NCBI GenBank assembly: GCA_009909085.1
Contig: JAAANX010000128.1
Location: 1-64,000, forward strand
Direction of reading: 5' to 3'
Length of the DNA stretch: 64,000 nt
From: Cyanobacteria bacterium GSL.Bin1
GTDB lineage: Bacteria; Cyanobacteriota; Cyanobacteriia; Cyanobacteriales; Rubidibacteraceae
The number at the start of each line of letters is the position of its first letter. Position 1 is the first letter of the stretch. Shown here in pieces: positions 34,221-42,665 of this stretch. Position numbers and translations under genes: made by a program. Under the pieces are notes generated by a model. That model had not been told where the DNA came from. It saw nothing but the letters and a program-made list of their open reading frames with translations, and did no database searches.

Positions 34221-34514
34221 CTACTGATCTATATCTACAATATCGCGCTCATGAAGAATCGCATCCATAATTGCTGCGAAATCAGGATCATTACTGAATG
34301 TACCAGCAAATGGCATCCAGCTTGGTTCCAAAGTGGGTAACGGCACATCCCAAGCCACAGTTTCGATATACTTTAATCGTTTTAAAAAAGTGGCTTGCAG
34401 CTGAGAAATGGCAGCTTCTCGGGTTTCGGCTTCCACCCGCCAATGGGGAAATTCTAAAATAGAGGCAGCAACCTGCCCTGAGGTAAGCGTTTCTAGCAAG
34501 AGAGTGAGTGTCAT
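34221..34514 (-). CDS. Lone antitoxin-like small protein
   Basis: A 97-aa protein (ASILEFPHWRVEAETREAAISQLQ then PSWMPFAGTFSNDPDF and a final acidic DIVDIDQ). It resembles a group of small cyanobacterial proteins usually found just upstream of PIN-domain (VapC-type) toxins. No PIN gene follows; instead mntA and hepT do, 40 bases on. It may be a leftover antitoxin or part of a mixed cassette. Function is inferred from recollection of the family only. Confidence 0.55.
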   Translation of the reverse strand: MTLTLLLETLTSGQVAASILEFPHWRVEAETREAAISQLQATFLKRLKYIETVAWDVPLPTLEPSWMPFAGTFSNDPDFAAIMDAILHERDIVDIDQ

Positions 34515-34648
34515 TTGATAGAAAATCTACGACTTAGGATAAGACCAGAAATGCCAAAAATTTAGCCTGTTAAGTACTCTTCTATCCTCGCGTTGGTAAT
34601 GACTCCATGAACGTTTTAATCCAGTAAAATGCCCTAAACACTAATCTT

Positions 34649-35083
34649 ATGTCTTTAACGCAATCTGATTATCAAGCCAAAGTAGAAAGCGCGATCGCGC
34701 AACTTTCTCAAGACCTTCCCACCCTATTTCAAAAAGATATTTCTTATCAAATTTATAGCTCAGATATCTTTTTCAAAGACCCTGTGAATATGTTTCAGAG
34801 TAAATTTAACTATCGCATTATTTTCTGGACATTACGCTTTCACGCCCGCTTGTTTTTCAGCGAAATTTATTTTGATGTCCATGATATTCAACAAACCGCT
34901 AGTGATGTAATTAAGGTGTGGTGGACCGTGCGGGGGAAATTGCGCGTACCTTGGCAAGCCAATATCTTTTTTAACGGCGATTCTACCTACAAATTAAATG
35001 CAGACGGATTAATCTATGATCATCGAGATAACTGGGATCGCGCACCAAAGGAAATTCTGAAACAATTTTTACCCAAAAAATAG
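34649..35083 (+). CDS. DUF2358 family protein
   Basis: A 144-aa protein of a family shared by cyanobacteria and plastids (NTF2-like DUF2358). It shows DISYQIYSSDIFFKDPVN and KVWWTVRGKLRVPW, with the ending LIYDHRDNWDRAPKEIL. No signal peptide or membrane segment is present. HIP1 occurs in its 5' part. It lies between the TA genes (divergent) and the ParA gene (166 bases downstream). The molecular role is unknown; plastid homologues exist. Confidence 0.8.
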   Translation: MSLTQSDYQAKVESAIAQLSQDLPTLFQKDISYQIYSSDIFFKDPVNMFQSKFNYRIIFWTLRFHARLFFSEIYFDVHDIQQTASDVIKVWWTVRGKLRVPWQANIFFNGDSTYKLNADGLIYDHRDNWDRAPKEILKQFLPKK

Positions 35084-35251
35084 CATCATTAATTAGCCAA
35101 ATTTTTCTCAAACTGCTCAATTTCTTCCCAAGAGCCGTTCAGCTCAAGCGGTGAGCATTACTCAAGTTATTATGAGGAATTCACTCTTTACACTAGTATA
35201 TGATCTTGGATGGTTTAGCATGTATAGTAAAGACAAGCTGAGGATGAAGTG

Positions 35252-36295
35252 ATGGTTCAAAAAATCGCTCTATTTAATCACAAAGGAGGAGTCAGCAAAA
35301 CAACAACCACTTTTAATTTAGGTTGGATGCTTGCTGAAAAAGGAAAAAAAGTTATCTTGGTTGATGCTGATCCCCAATGTAATTTGACGGGAATAACTTT
35401 AGGAGAATATACAGAGGATGACGAAGAAAGAATTGCAGAAATTTATAATACCCACTCAAATATTAAAACAGGAGTAGCACCTGCATTTGAGTCTAGACCA
35501 AAGGCAATTGAAGCAGTAGATTGTGTTCCTATTAGTAACCAAGAAGGCTTATACTTACTGCCAGGTCATGTCGGTTTAGCTGAATATGAAGTAACGCTTG
35601 GAATTGCTCAAGAACTCAGCGGTTCTATTCAGACGTTACAAAATTTACCTGGAGCATTTTCAGATTTATTTGAAAAAACAGCTACAAAATTTAATGCAGA
35701 TTATATTTTAATTGATATGAGTCCTAGTCTTGGAGCAATTAATCAGAATTTGTTGATGACTAGTGAGTTTTTTCTCGTTCCAACAACTGCTGATTTTTTT
35801 TCAGTGATGGCAATTGATTCTCTAGCTAAGGTCTTGCCAAGATGGCATCAATGGGCAAAAACAGCGAGTTCGATGCAAATTTTAAAAGAAGCTGCTTATC
35901 CTTTCCCAGATATCAATTTACATTTCTTGGGAACAATTGTTCAAAATTATCGAATTATTCGAGGAAAAGAAACTACAGCTTTTCAAACATGGATTCAAAA
36001 AATTGAAGATGCTGTTGCTCAAGAGCTAGTCCCAGCTTTGGAAAAAAATAATATGTTACTCCCTCAATCAAGTTATACTGATTTAGGAATTAGTAAAAGT
36101 TTTACTTTAACTAAAATTTCTAACTTTAATAGTTTAATCGCTATATATGCATTAACCCCTGAACAGCTTAATCAAAGAGGTAACGTTCTCGATCAAAACC
36201 AAGCGAAGCAAGAAGAATTCAGACAAGTTTTTTCTGAGTTAGCTGATAAGGTTATTGGATTAACTGAAAATTCACTCTATGCAGTCAGCACTTGA
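35252..36295 (+). CDS. ParA/MinD-family ATPase paired with a HEPN gene
   Basis: A 347-aa P-loop ATPase with the deviant Walker A KGGVSKTT (residues 11-18), LVDADPQCNLTG and the DYILIDMSPSLG switch. The middle (ASSMQILKEAAYPFPD) and C-terminus are longer than in plasmid ParA and lack any obvious ParB partner nearby. ATG 35252 is preferred over GTG 35249. Its 3' end overlaps the HEPN gene by 17 bases, so the two are translationally coupled. The coding sequence is clearly more AT-rich than most neighbours, suggesting acquisition. Chromosome or plasmid partitioning cannot be excluded, but the HEPN partner points to a toxin or defence role. Confidence 0.8.
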   Translation: MVQKIALFNHKGGVSKTTTTFNLGWMLAEKGKKVILVDADPQCNLTGITLGEYTEDDEERIAEIYNTHSNIKTGVAPAFESRPKAIEAVDCVPISNQEGLYLLPGHVGLAEYEVTLGIAQELSGSIQTLQNLPGAFSDLFEKTATKFNADYILIDMSPSLGAINQNLLMTSEFFLVPTTADFFSVMAIDSLAKVLPRWHQWAKTASSMQILKEAAYPFPDINLHFLGTIVQNYRIIRGKETTAFQTWIQKIEDAVAQELVPALEKNNMLLPQSSYTDLGISKSFTLTKISNFNSLIAIYALTPEQLNQRGNVLDQNQAKQEEFRQVFSELADKVIGLTENSLYAVST

Positions 36296-37028
36296 CCAAT
36301 TCAGAATTAGCATAAGTCGTGTTCGTGACCTAATCTCTCTTGACGATGCTATCAAAACAAAAGTGACTAATGCTGTAGATTTATCAGACTTACTCAGAGC
36401 AGCCTTAGTTCTAGCAGTAAGTGCATTAGACTTTTATATTCACGAAGTTGTTAGATTAGGAATGTTAGAAATCCATCGAGGGATAAGACCAGAGCCTAGC
36501 ATTGGAGCTAATGCAATTCAATCAGCCTTTTCACGCTTTAGAGTTTCTTTAGGAAATGCTCGTCAGGATAGGGTTATAGCTACTGATATTAATTCTTGGT
36601 TAGAGTTAGAGATTCAGCAAGCCTACGGAAATGAATTTCTAAATCAATCTCATCGTATTTCTAGTTTACTTCCTGTATTATCGAACAGTATTTTTAATAA
36701 ACTGAATAGTACATCTTGGTTAGAAGATGAAATCAGAAGCCAACATTCTTATAAAAGTTTCCAACAACCTGAAAAAATAGCAGAGGCAATGAGACTAATC
36801 TCTGATAAAAAACTCTGGGATGAAGTTGCAATTTAAATGGGAAAATCTGCTAAAGATGTTAAACAAGAGTTAAGTCTGATGGTGGATCGTAGGAACAAAA
36901 TTGCTCACGAAGCAGATATAGATCCAACACTAGGATTAGGAAACCGCTGGGAAATTGACCAAGTTGAAGTTAGCGAAGCTGTCGATTTTATCGAACAAGT
37001 TGTAGAAAGCATTCACAATATTCTTTAA
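36279..37028 (+). pseudogene. RiboL-PSP-HEPN-type gene interrupted by an in-frame stop
   Basis: Two frames in the same phase abut exactly: 36279-36836 (185 aa, ending LWDEVAI, TAA) and 36837-37028 (63 aa, from ATG). Read together they give a RiboL-PSP-HEPN-like protein of about 249 residues. The presumed RNase motif RRNKIAHEAD (R-x4-H) lies in the second part. A single TAA therefore separates the motif from the main body. It might be a nonsense mutation, translational readthrough, or a re-start at the abutting ATG (TAAATG). It overlaps the upstream ParA-type gene, indicating a two-gene unit. Domain assignment is by motif and general layout. Confidence 0.7.
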
Positions 37029-37229
37029 TCCTGGGCAAGCATCAAAAGTTTGCCCGCATCTAGTTATCAATGGCTTGATCAAGGCGTGTTACAGGGATTA
37101 AAAACCCAACTGCAATGACGGTTCTGGGAATAGCGTAACCCATCGCGCAAATGCCGACGCCAAGGTTGAATAACCAAGATTTCCCTCAATTAATGTTGTC
37201 CATAGGCTAAAAAGAGCGCGATCGCGCCA
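37025..37229 (-). pseudogene. Decayed fragment of a futB-like permease gene
   Basis: About 205 bases align with 31921-32123 inside futB, in the same orientation. Both begin TTAATCCTGG and both end AAAAAGAGCGCGATCGCGC. By eye about three quarters of positions agree, and there are short indels (for example 4 extra bases near 37190) that break the frame. It corresponds to roughly residues 355-422 of the permease. The divergence suggests a lost paralogue rather than a recent duplication. It begins directly at the stop codon of the HEPN gene, so the toxin island may have been inserted into, or recombined with, this second permease gene. Confidence 0.85.
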
Positions 37230-37330
37230 CTGAATTGCATTATTGGTTTATGGGTTCCAGCATTTGGCGTCACAACAATCATTTCGTTTACAATATTTAA
37301 CTAGATAGTCAAAAAACAAATAAAACCAAA
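37230..37330. promoter_or_regulatory. Probable promoter region of the persulfide dioxygenase operon
   Basis: A 101-base gap before the first gene of the sulfur/anion operon. AT-rich just before the ATG; no clear SD and no assignable promoter boxes. Confidence 0.35.
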
Positions 37331-38017
37331 ATGTTATTTCGTCAACTCTTTGATCACGAAAGTAGCACTTATACATATCTGATCGCTGATATCAGTACGA
37401 AAGAGGCGGTGTTAGTCGATCCCGTTTTGGAACAAGTGGAGAGAGATATCCAACTAATTCAAGAATTGGGGTTAACTTTAAGCTACTGTTTAGAAACCCA
37501 TATCCATGCCGATCACATTACCGGAACCGGAAAGCTACGGGAAGTAACGGGATGTCAGGGATTAGTTCCCAAGAATGCCCAAGCGAACTGTGCGGATCGA
37601 TTTCTCGAAGATAAGGAAGTCCTCACACTCGGATCAATCAGAATCCAAACCATTGCCACGCCAGGTCACACCGATAGCCATTATGCTTATCTCGTCAATC
37701 AAGATCGGGTGTTAACGGGAGATGCCCTCTTTATTCGCGGTTGTGGTCGCACCGATTTTCAAAGTGGTGATGCGGGGACACTTTATGATGCTGTCACTGA
37801 ACGGTTATTTACCTTACCCGATAATACTTTGGTTTATCCCGGTCATGATTACAAAGGCTTTACTGTTTCTACCATTGGCGAAGAAAAACAATATAATCCG
37901 CGTTTTGTCGGACGGACGCGCGATCAGTTTATTGAGTTTATGAACAACCTCAACCTGCCTGATCCCAAAAAGATGATGGAAGCGGTACCGGCAAACCAGA
38001 AGTGTGGACAGGGCTGA
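37331..38017 (+). CDS. Persulfide dioxygenase-like metallo-beta-lactamase (ETHE1/Blh family)
   Basis: A 228-aa enzyme of the metallo-beta-lactamase fold related to ETHE1, which oxidises glutathione persulfide to sulfite. The iron/zinc motif is ETHIHADHITG (His57, His59, Asp61, His62), with TPGHTDSHY, LTGDALFIRGCGRTDF and a late LVYPGHDYKG. Length and motif order match small bacterial persulfide dioxygenases. The next gene encodes a TauE/SafE exporter that could remove the sulfite formed, and overlaps by one base (TGATG). Confidence 0.9.
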   Translation: MLFRQLFDHESSTYTYLIADISTKEAVLVDPVLEQVERDIQLIQELGLTLSYCLETHIHADHITGTGKLREVTGCQGLVPKNAQANCADRFLEDKEVLTLGSIRIQTIATPGHTDSHYAYLVNQDRVLTGDALFIRGCGRTDFQSGDAGTLYDAVTERLFTLPDNTLVYPGHDYKGFTVSTIGEEKQYNPRFVGRTRDQFIEFMNNLNLPDPKKMMEAVPANQKCGQG

Positions 38018-38763
38018 TGTTCATTTTTGGCTTTGCTTTAGCAGTCCTAATTGGGATGAGTTTAGGATTAATTGGCAGTGGCGGATCAATCTTGGCGGTT
38101 CCCACCTTAATTTACGTGATGGGAATTGAACCCAAAAGCGCGATCGCGATGAGTTTAATTATTGTCGGTTGCGTCAGTCTAATTGGCATGATTCCCTATT
38201 GGCGACAGCAAAAAATAAGTTTCCCAACGGTCGCGTTATTTACCCCAACAGCGATGATTGGGGCATTTTTGGGCGCACAACTGGTTCGGCTTCCTTTTAT
38301 CACCGCTACGGTTCAACTGGTAACTTTTGCCGTGATGATGCTAAGCGCCAGTTTTTTCATGATTCGCAAACGGCGATCCCCAACTCCAGTTGCTTCTTCG
38401 GCAAGCAATCGCCTCTGGTTAATTCCCCTCGAAGGCTTTGGCGTAGGAGTGTTAACCGGCTTTATCGGCATTGGTGGCGGCTTTCTAATTATTCCCGCTT
38501 TAGTTTTAGTTAGTCATCTTGCAATGAAAGAAGCGGTGGGCAGTTCGTTATTAATGATTTCGCTAAATTCGGTTGCAGGATTTGCGGGCTATATAGGACA
38601 AGTGAAACTGGATTGGTCTCTCTTAGTGGGTTTTACTGCTTTTGCCATTATTGGAGTAATGCTAGGAAGTTACAGCAGCCATTATATTGAAGGAGAAAAA
38701 CTACAAAAAGGCTTTGGCTATTTCTTAATTGCTGTTGCCGTATTTATCTTAATTAAACGGTAG
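38017..38763 (+). CDS. TauE/SafE family sulfite/anion exporter
   Basis: A 248-aa integral membrane protein with about eight helices. The duplicated TauE/SafE signature shows as GLIGSGGSILAVPTLIYV and later TGFIGIGGGFLIIPALVL. ATG 38017 overlaps the stop of the persulfide dioxygenase (TGATG), giving translational coupling; a GTG at 38002 is a less likely start. Pairing with a persulfide oxidase supports export of sulfite or a related sulfur anion. The third gene of the unit is chrA. Confidence 0.88.
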   Translation: MFIFGFALAVLIGMSLGLIGSGGSILAVPTLIYVMGIEPKSAIAMSLIIVGCVSLIGMIPYWRQQKISFPTVALFTPTAMIGAFLGAQLVRLPFITATVQLVTFAVMMLSASFFMIRKRRSPTPVASSASNRLWLIPLEGFGVGVLTGFIGIGGGFLIIPALVLVSHLAMKEAVGSSLLMISLNSVAGFAGYIGQVKLDWSLLVGFTAFAIIGVMLGSYSSHYIEGEKLQKGFGYFLIAVAVFILIKR

Positions 38764-38813
38764 AATCAGACTGAATTTATTGCTCCTTTTAGGTTAAGTT
38801 TAGGTTAAGTCTG

Positions 38814-39974
38814 ATGAGTGGAGTTTTTTCACAACGATTATTAGAAATTGCCCAAGTTTTCTTTAAATTGGGTGTCATTGGTTTTGGGGGACCGGCTGCC
38901 CACATTGCCATGATGGAAGAAGAAGTAGTGGCGCGCCGAGAATGGATTTCGCGATCGCGCTTTCTCGATTTAATCGGTGCCACGAATCTCATTCCGGGTC
39001 CCAATTCCACGGAAATAGCAATTCATTTGGGCTATATTTATGGTGGCGTTTTCGGCTTAATTCTAGCTGGGGTTTGCTTTCTTATTCCCGCCGTTGTCAT
39101 TACCGGAATCTTTGCTTGGGTTTATGTCGCGTTTGGGGATTTACCACAAATTGCTCCGCTTTTTTATGGGATTAAACCCGCTGTTTTAGCGGTAATTTTA
39201 GGAGCGTTATGGAAGTTAGGTAATAAAGCGATTAAAAGTTATCAATTATTACTGATTGGCTTAGGAGTTGCGGTTTTATTATTATTCGGAATTAATGAAG
39301 TGATTGCTTTATTAATTGGTGGTTTTATCGGGATGCTGTTACTTCGGAAAGTGTTGCCGAAAGAAACCGCAGAAGGACTAATTGCTATCTTAAGTTTTGG
39401 CACAATTTTGAAAGCCGTTGCTGCCACCACAGCAAAAACGGTTCCTCCTCTATGGAAACTGGGCTTATTTTTCTTAAAAGTGGGTTCGATTTTATTTGGC
39501 AGCGGTTATGTTTTAATTGCCTTTATCGAAGGGGAATTAGTCAATCAAAATGCTTGGTTAACCCAACAACAATTACTCGACGCGATCGCGATCGGACAAT
39601 TTACACCCGGTCCGGTTTTATCCACGTCTACGTTTATTGGTTATGTCATTGCCGGTATTCCAGGGGCAATTGTTGCTACTTTGGGTATCTTTTTTCCCTC
39701 GTTTATCTTTGTTTTGATCCTCAATCCCATCATTCCAAAACTACGCAGTTCAAAATGGACGAGTGCCTTTTTAGATGCAGTGAATGTGAGTGCGGTGGGA
39801 TTAATGGCAGTGGTAACATTACAAATCGCTTATAGCCTATTTCTACAGCCCTCAGACTATATCGCAATCTTAATTTTTCTGGTGGGCGCGATCGCGCTAT
39901 TTCGCTTTCAATTGAGTCCGTTGTGGCTTGTTTTAGGGGGTGCCATTTTAGGACTTGTTTTCCAAAGTTTCTAA
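38814..39974 (+). CDS. chrA: Chromate-transporter family protein (ChrA)
   Basis: A 386-aa membrane protein of the long (two-domain) CHR family. Each half contains the typical motif: LGVIGFGGPAAHIAMME with NLIPGPNSTE in the first, and FGSGYVLIAFIEGEL with IGQFTPGPVLSTSTFIGYV in the second. ChrA members expel chromate, which mimics sulfate. Here, next to a persulfide oxidase and a TauE exporter, a role in sulfate or other oxyanion handling is equally likely. It lies 50 bases after TauE/SafE. Its end overlaps the convergent glucosidase gene by four bases. Confidence 0.9.
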   Translation: MSGVFSQRLLEIAQVFFKLGVIGFGGPAAHIAMMEEEVVARREWISRSRFLDLIGATNLIPGPNSTEIAIHLGYIYGGVFGLILAGVCFLIPAVVITGIFAWVYVAFGDLPQIAPLFYGIKPAVLAVILGALWKLGNKAIKSYQLLLIGLGVAVLLLFGINEVIALLIGGFIGMLLLRKVLPKETAEGLIAILSFGTILKAVAATTAKTVPPLWKLGLFFLKVGSILFGSGYVLIAFIEGELVNQNAWLTQQQLLDAIAIGQFTPGPVLSTSTFIGYVIAGIPGAIVATLGIFFPSFIFVLILNPIIPKLRSSKWTSAFLDAVNVSAVGLMAVVTLQIAYSLFLQPSDYIAILIFLVGAIALFRFQLSPLWLVLGGAILGLVFQSF

Positions 39975-41650
39975 GCAGATTCCGAAACCAAACGAAAAAT
40001 AGAAATTTCAAACGGCTGTAATAATTTAGGTAACGCCGTAACCTCACCCGCCGTTAATGTTGTGGAAAGTAAAACTTCCCAATTTTTTTTCGGAATACTA
40101 TGATCAATATCAAAATTCTTTTCGTAGGAAAAGTTAATCGCCACTAATACAGTTTCCCCTTCTGTTTCTCGTAAATAAGCGAGATGTTCATAAGGATAAT
40201 CAATCAGAGTTCGCCAACTTCCTTTTTTTAAAGCCGGACTATTTTTACGCACTTTAAGGAGTGCTCGGTAAAAATTTAAAATTGAATCTTTTTCCGATAA
40301 TTCTGTTTCTACATTCACCCATTTATAGTTCTCATGAACCGGCAACCAAGGGGTAATATCCTTGCCAAAACTAAATCCAGCTTGCGCTGAACGATCCCAT
40401 TGCATTGGGGTGCGTGTGCCATCTCGCGAGGGTAAACACTCTTCATCTAAACAAGTAATGGCAGCTTGATCGCGAATTTGTTCAATGGGAATATTTTCAT
40501 GATTAACCATGCCTAATTCTTCTCCATAATAAAGAATTGGCGTTCCCCGAAGGGTTAATAAAATTGTTGCTGAGGCTTTCGCGATCGCGATCGTATCAAA
40601 ACATAAACTACACTCCGACCAGCGAGACAGATGTCTGGGCAAATCATGATTATTGAGGAAATAAACGGGCCAATTCTCTTTTGGTGTTAAGCGTTCTTTC
40701 TTTTCAATTTCGCGTTGCAAATAACCAGCATACCAGGGACTTAATGGAAATTCAAAAGTTAAGGGGAGATGGAGTTCATCATTATTGACACCGTAGAAAA
40801 TGACAGAATCATAGAGACGGTTATCAATAAAAGTTTCGCCAATCAGTAGTCGATTATCATATTCATCAATGACGCTTCTAATCTCACGAATAATCTCATG
40901 ATTTTCCGGTAAATTCTTATCGTAAATATGATATTGCTCATCATACTTTTTCCCACTGGTTTGAAACTTAACCGGATTATCCCGAAAATATTTATCTTGA
41001 CTATATGCACTCGAAGCATCGAGACGAAAACCATCCACTCCTAACTCTAACCAGTAGCGAATAACATTGTAAATCGCTGCTCTTACTTCCGGATTATGCC
41101 AATTCAAATCCGGTTGATTGGCATTAAACGCATGATAATAATATTGCTGTCTTTTTTCATCAAAGGTCCAACCCGTTCCACCAAAATAAGAAAGCCAATT
41201 ATTCGGAACGTTTCCTTCTGGTGTGGGATCATGCCACAAATACCAATCACTTTTTGGATTGTAACGGCTTGATCGCGATTCTAAAAACCAGGGATGCTCG
41301 TTCGAGGTATGATTAATCACTAAATCTAAAATGATTTTAATCCCGCGTTGATGGGCTTCTTTTAAGAGAAGTTGAAAGTCTTCTAGCGTGCCAAATGTAT
41401 GACAAATATCATAATAATCGCTCACGTCATAACCATTATCAAACAAGGGAGATTCATTAATCGGAGATAACCAAATGGCATCAATTCCTAACCCATTTTC
41501 TTGATCAGCCTTGCCATTATTGAGATAGTCTAGTCGCTGAATAATCCCTTGTAAATCTCCAATGCCATCCCCATTGCAATCAGAAAAGGTTAAGGGGTAA
41601 ATTTGATAAATTACACTGTCTCGCCACCACTCGGCTTCTCTTTTAAACAT
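39971..41650 (-). CDS. GH13 alpha-glucosidase / oligo-1,6-glucosidase-like enzyme
   Basis: A 559-aa glycoside hydrolase family 13 enzyme without signal peptide. The catalytic triad is visible: nucleophile Asp211 in GVDGFRLDA, acid/base Glu272 in LLIGETF and stabiliser Asp336 in NNHDLPRH. The N-terminus WWRDSVIYQIYPLTF and DLVINHTSNEHPWF are those of oligo-1,6-glucosidases and alpha-glucosidases. It acts on maltose- or isomaltose-like sugars, possibly sucrose or glucosylglycerol-derived substrates, but specificity cannot be read. It converges on chrA with a four-base overlap. Confidence 0.9.
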   Translation of the reverse strand: MFKREAEWWRDSVIYQIYPLTFSDCNGDGIGDLQGIIQRLDYLNNGKADQENGLGIDAIWLSPINESPLFDNGYDVSDYYDICHTFGTLEDFQLLLKEAHQRGIKIILDLVINHTSNEHPWFLESRSSRYNPKSDWYLWHDPTPEGNVPNNWLSYFGGTGWTFDEKRQQYYYHAFNANQPDLNWHNPEVRAAIYNVIRYWLELGVDGFRLDASSAYSQDKYFRDNPVKFQTSGKKYDEQYHIYDKNLPENHEIIREIRSVIDEYDNRLLIGETFIDNRLYDSVIFYGVNNDELHLPLTFEFPLSPWYAGYLQREIEKKERLTPKENWPVYFLNNHDLPRHLSRWSECSLCFDTIAIAKASATILLTLRGTPILYYGEELGMVNHENIPIEQIRDQAAITCLDEECLPSRDGTRTPMQWDRSAQAGFSFGKDITPWLPVHENYKWVNVETELSEKDSILNFYRALLKVRKNSPALKKGSWRTLIDYPYEHLAYLRETEGETVLVAINFSYEKNFDIDHSIPKKNWEVLLSTTLTAGEVTALPKLLQPFEISIFRLVSESA

Positions 41651-41900
41651 CCAGCTTTACTTATTCTCCAATCAATACAATTTTAGAAGAACGAACAACG
41701 GAATTAGCTTATTATTGAGATGCGATTCGCGCTGTCTTCCCAACAAGTTGCCATCATGTTGTTACTTATCCCCTTTACTAGGGTATCGCAGGCTAGTAGT
41801 TGGTTAGTTTTGAAATGATAGGATAGTCGAAGTTGGATAAAGGAGAGGGGGTGAGGGGTGACACGAATCCCTCAATTGAAATTTGATCGCCGAGTACCTG

Positions 41901-42134
41901 CTAACTCTCGAAATGAGAATATTCGCTTCGCAACCCATTTTTGACAAGCTTTGCTGCCAATAACGGGAAGTAGAGACAAGCGATCCCCATCATCGGGATG
42001 AGGAGTAGTAATTTATATTGAACCTTGATGATGAATAGAAGTCCTGAAACAAGATGATAGCGCCAATTAATAGTTGACCGGTTGGTAACGCTCAATGAAT
42101 CGGATTGGTCCTTGTGTTTAACAGCAAATTGCAT
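41901..42134 (-). CDS. Small single-helix membrane protein, hypothetical
   Basis: A 77-aa frame with a membrane helix (LLLLIPMMGIACLYFPLLAA). A good AAGGAAG lies 8-9 bases before the ATG, which makes it more credible than most short frames here. A basic, polar N-terminus precedes the helix. No family is recognised. It lies about 250 bases upstream of the glucosidase on the same strand. Confidence 0.45.
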   Translation of the reverse strand: MQFAVKHKDQSDSLSVTNRSTINWRYHLVSGLLFIIKVQYKLLLLIPMMGIACLYFPLLAAKLVKNGLRSEYSHFES

Positions 42135-42665
42135 AGCTTACTTCCTTTGCTAAAGCGACATAGTAGTTTGAGAGCTGGGTTTTTACCAAGACTTAGATAG
42201 ACAAGAGATTATGGTAAATAGAATATAAATTCATTGAGAAGCTTCTCCTCAAGATCAAAATTCTTGATAACGAAATAGATTTAAAAGATTCATTAATTAA
42301 GAAAACAATAAGGCTTAGTTTATTAAAGCGATCTTGTTAGCATAGCTTTTGCTTACCTTTCGTTAGATGACAACAGTTAGGGAACTACTAACGACATTTA
42401 TAGCACATATTTTGTGATTTGCAACACTTAAGTATTCGACTTCAATTACTAAACTTACCCCTTTCCTAGATCATTCAATTCATTTTTTCCAAGCTAACCC
42501 CTGCAATTTCTCCTCTAGAGCTAAGCTAGGTCAGAAATGATTGATCCAGGACTTGATCATTTCTCTGCTGGGAGCTTTTCAATTTGGTACTTATTTTTAC
42601 AGTTTCTATGATCGTCTACCGTCCACAATTTTTGAACAAACAACCTCAGTGATCCATCATTCGTC
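42135..42665. other. Intergenic region upstream of the isocitrate/isopropylmalate dehydrogenase-like gene
   Basis: 531 bases with no convincing gene. A short plus-strand frame at 42541-42735 overlaps the start of the dehydrogenase and looks spurious. No strong hairpin is visible; the dehydrogenase promoter should lie in the right-hand half. Confidence 0.4.
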
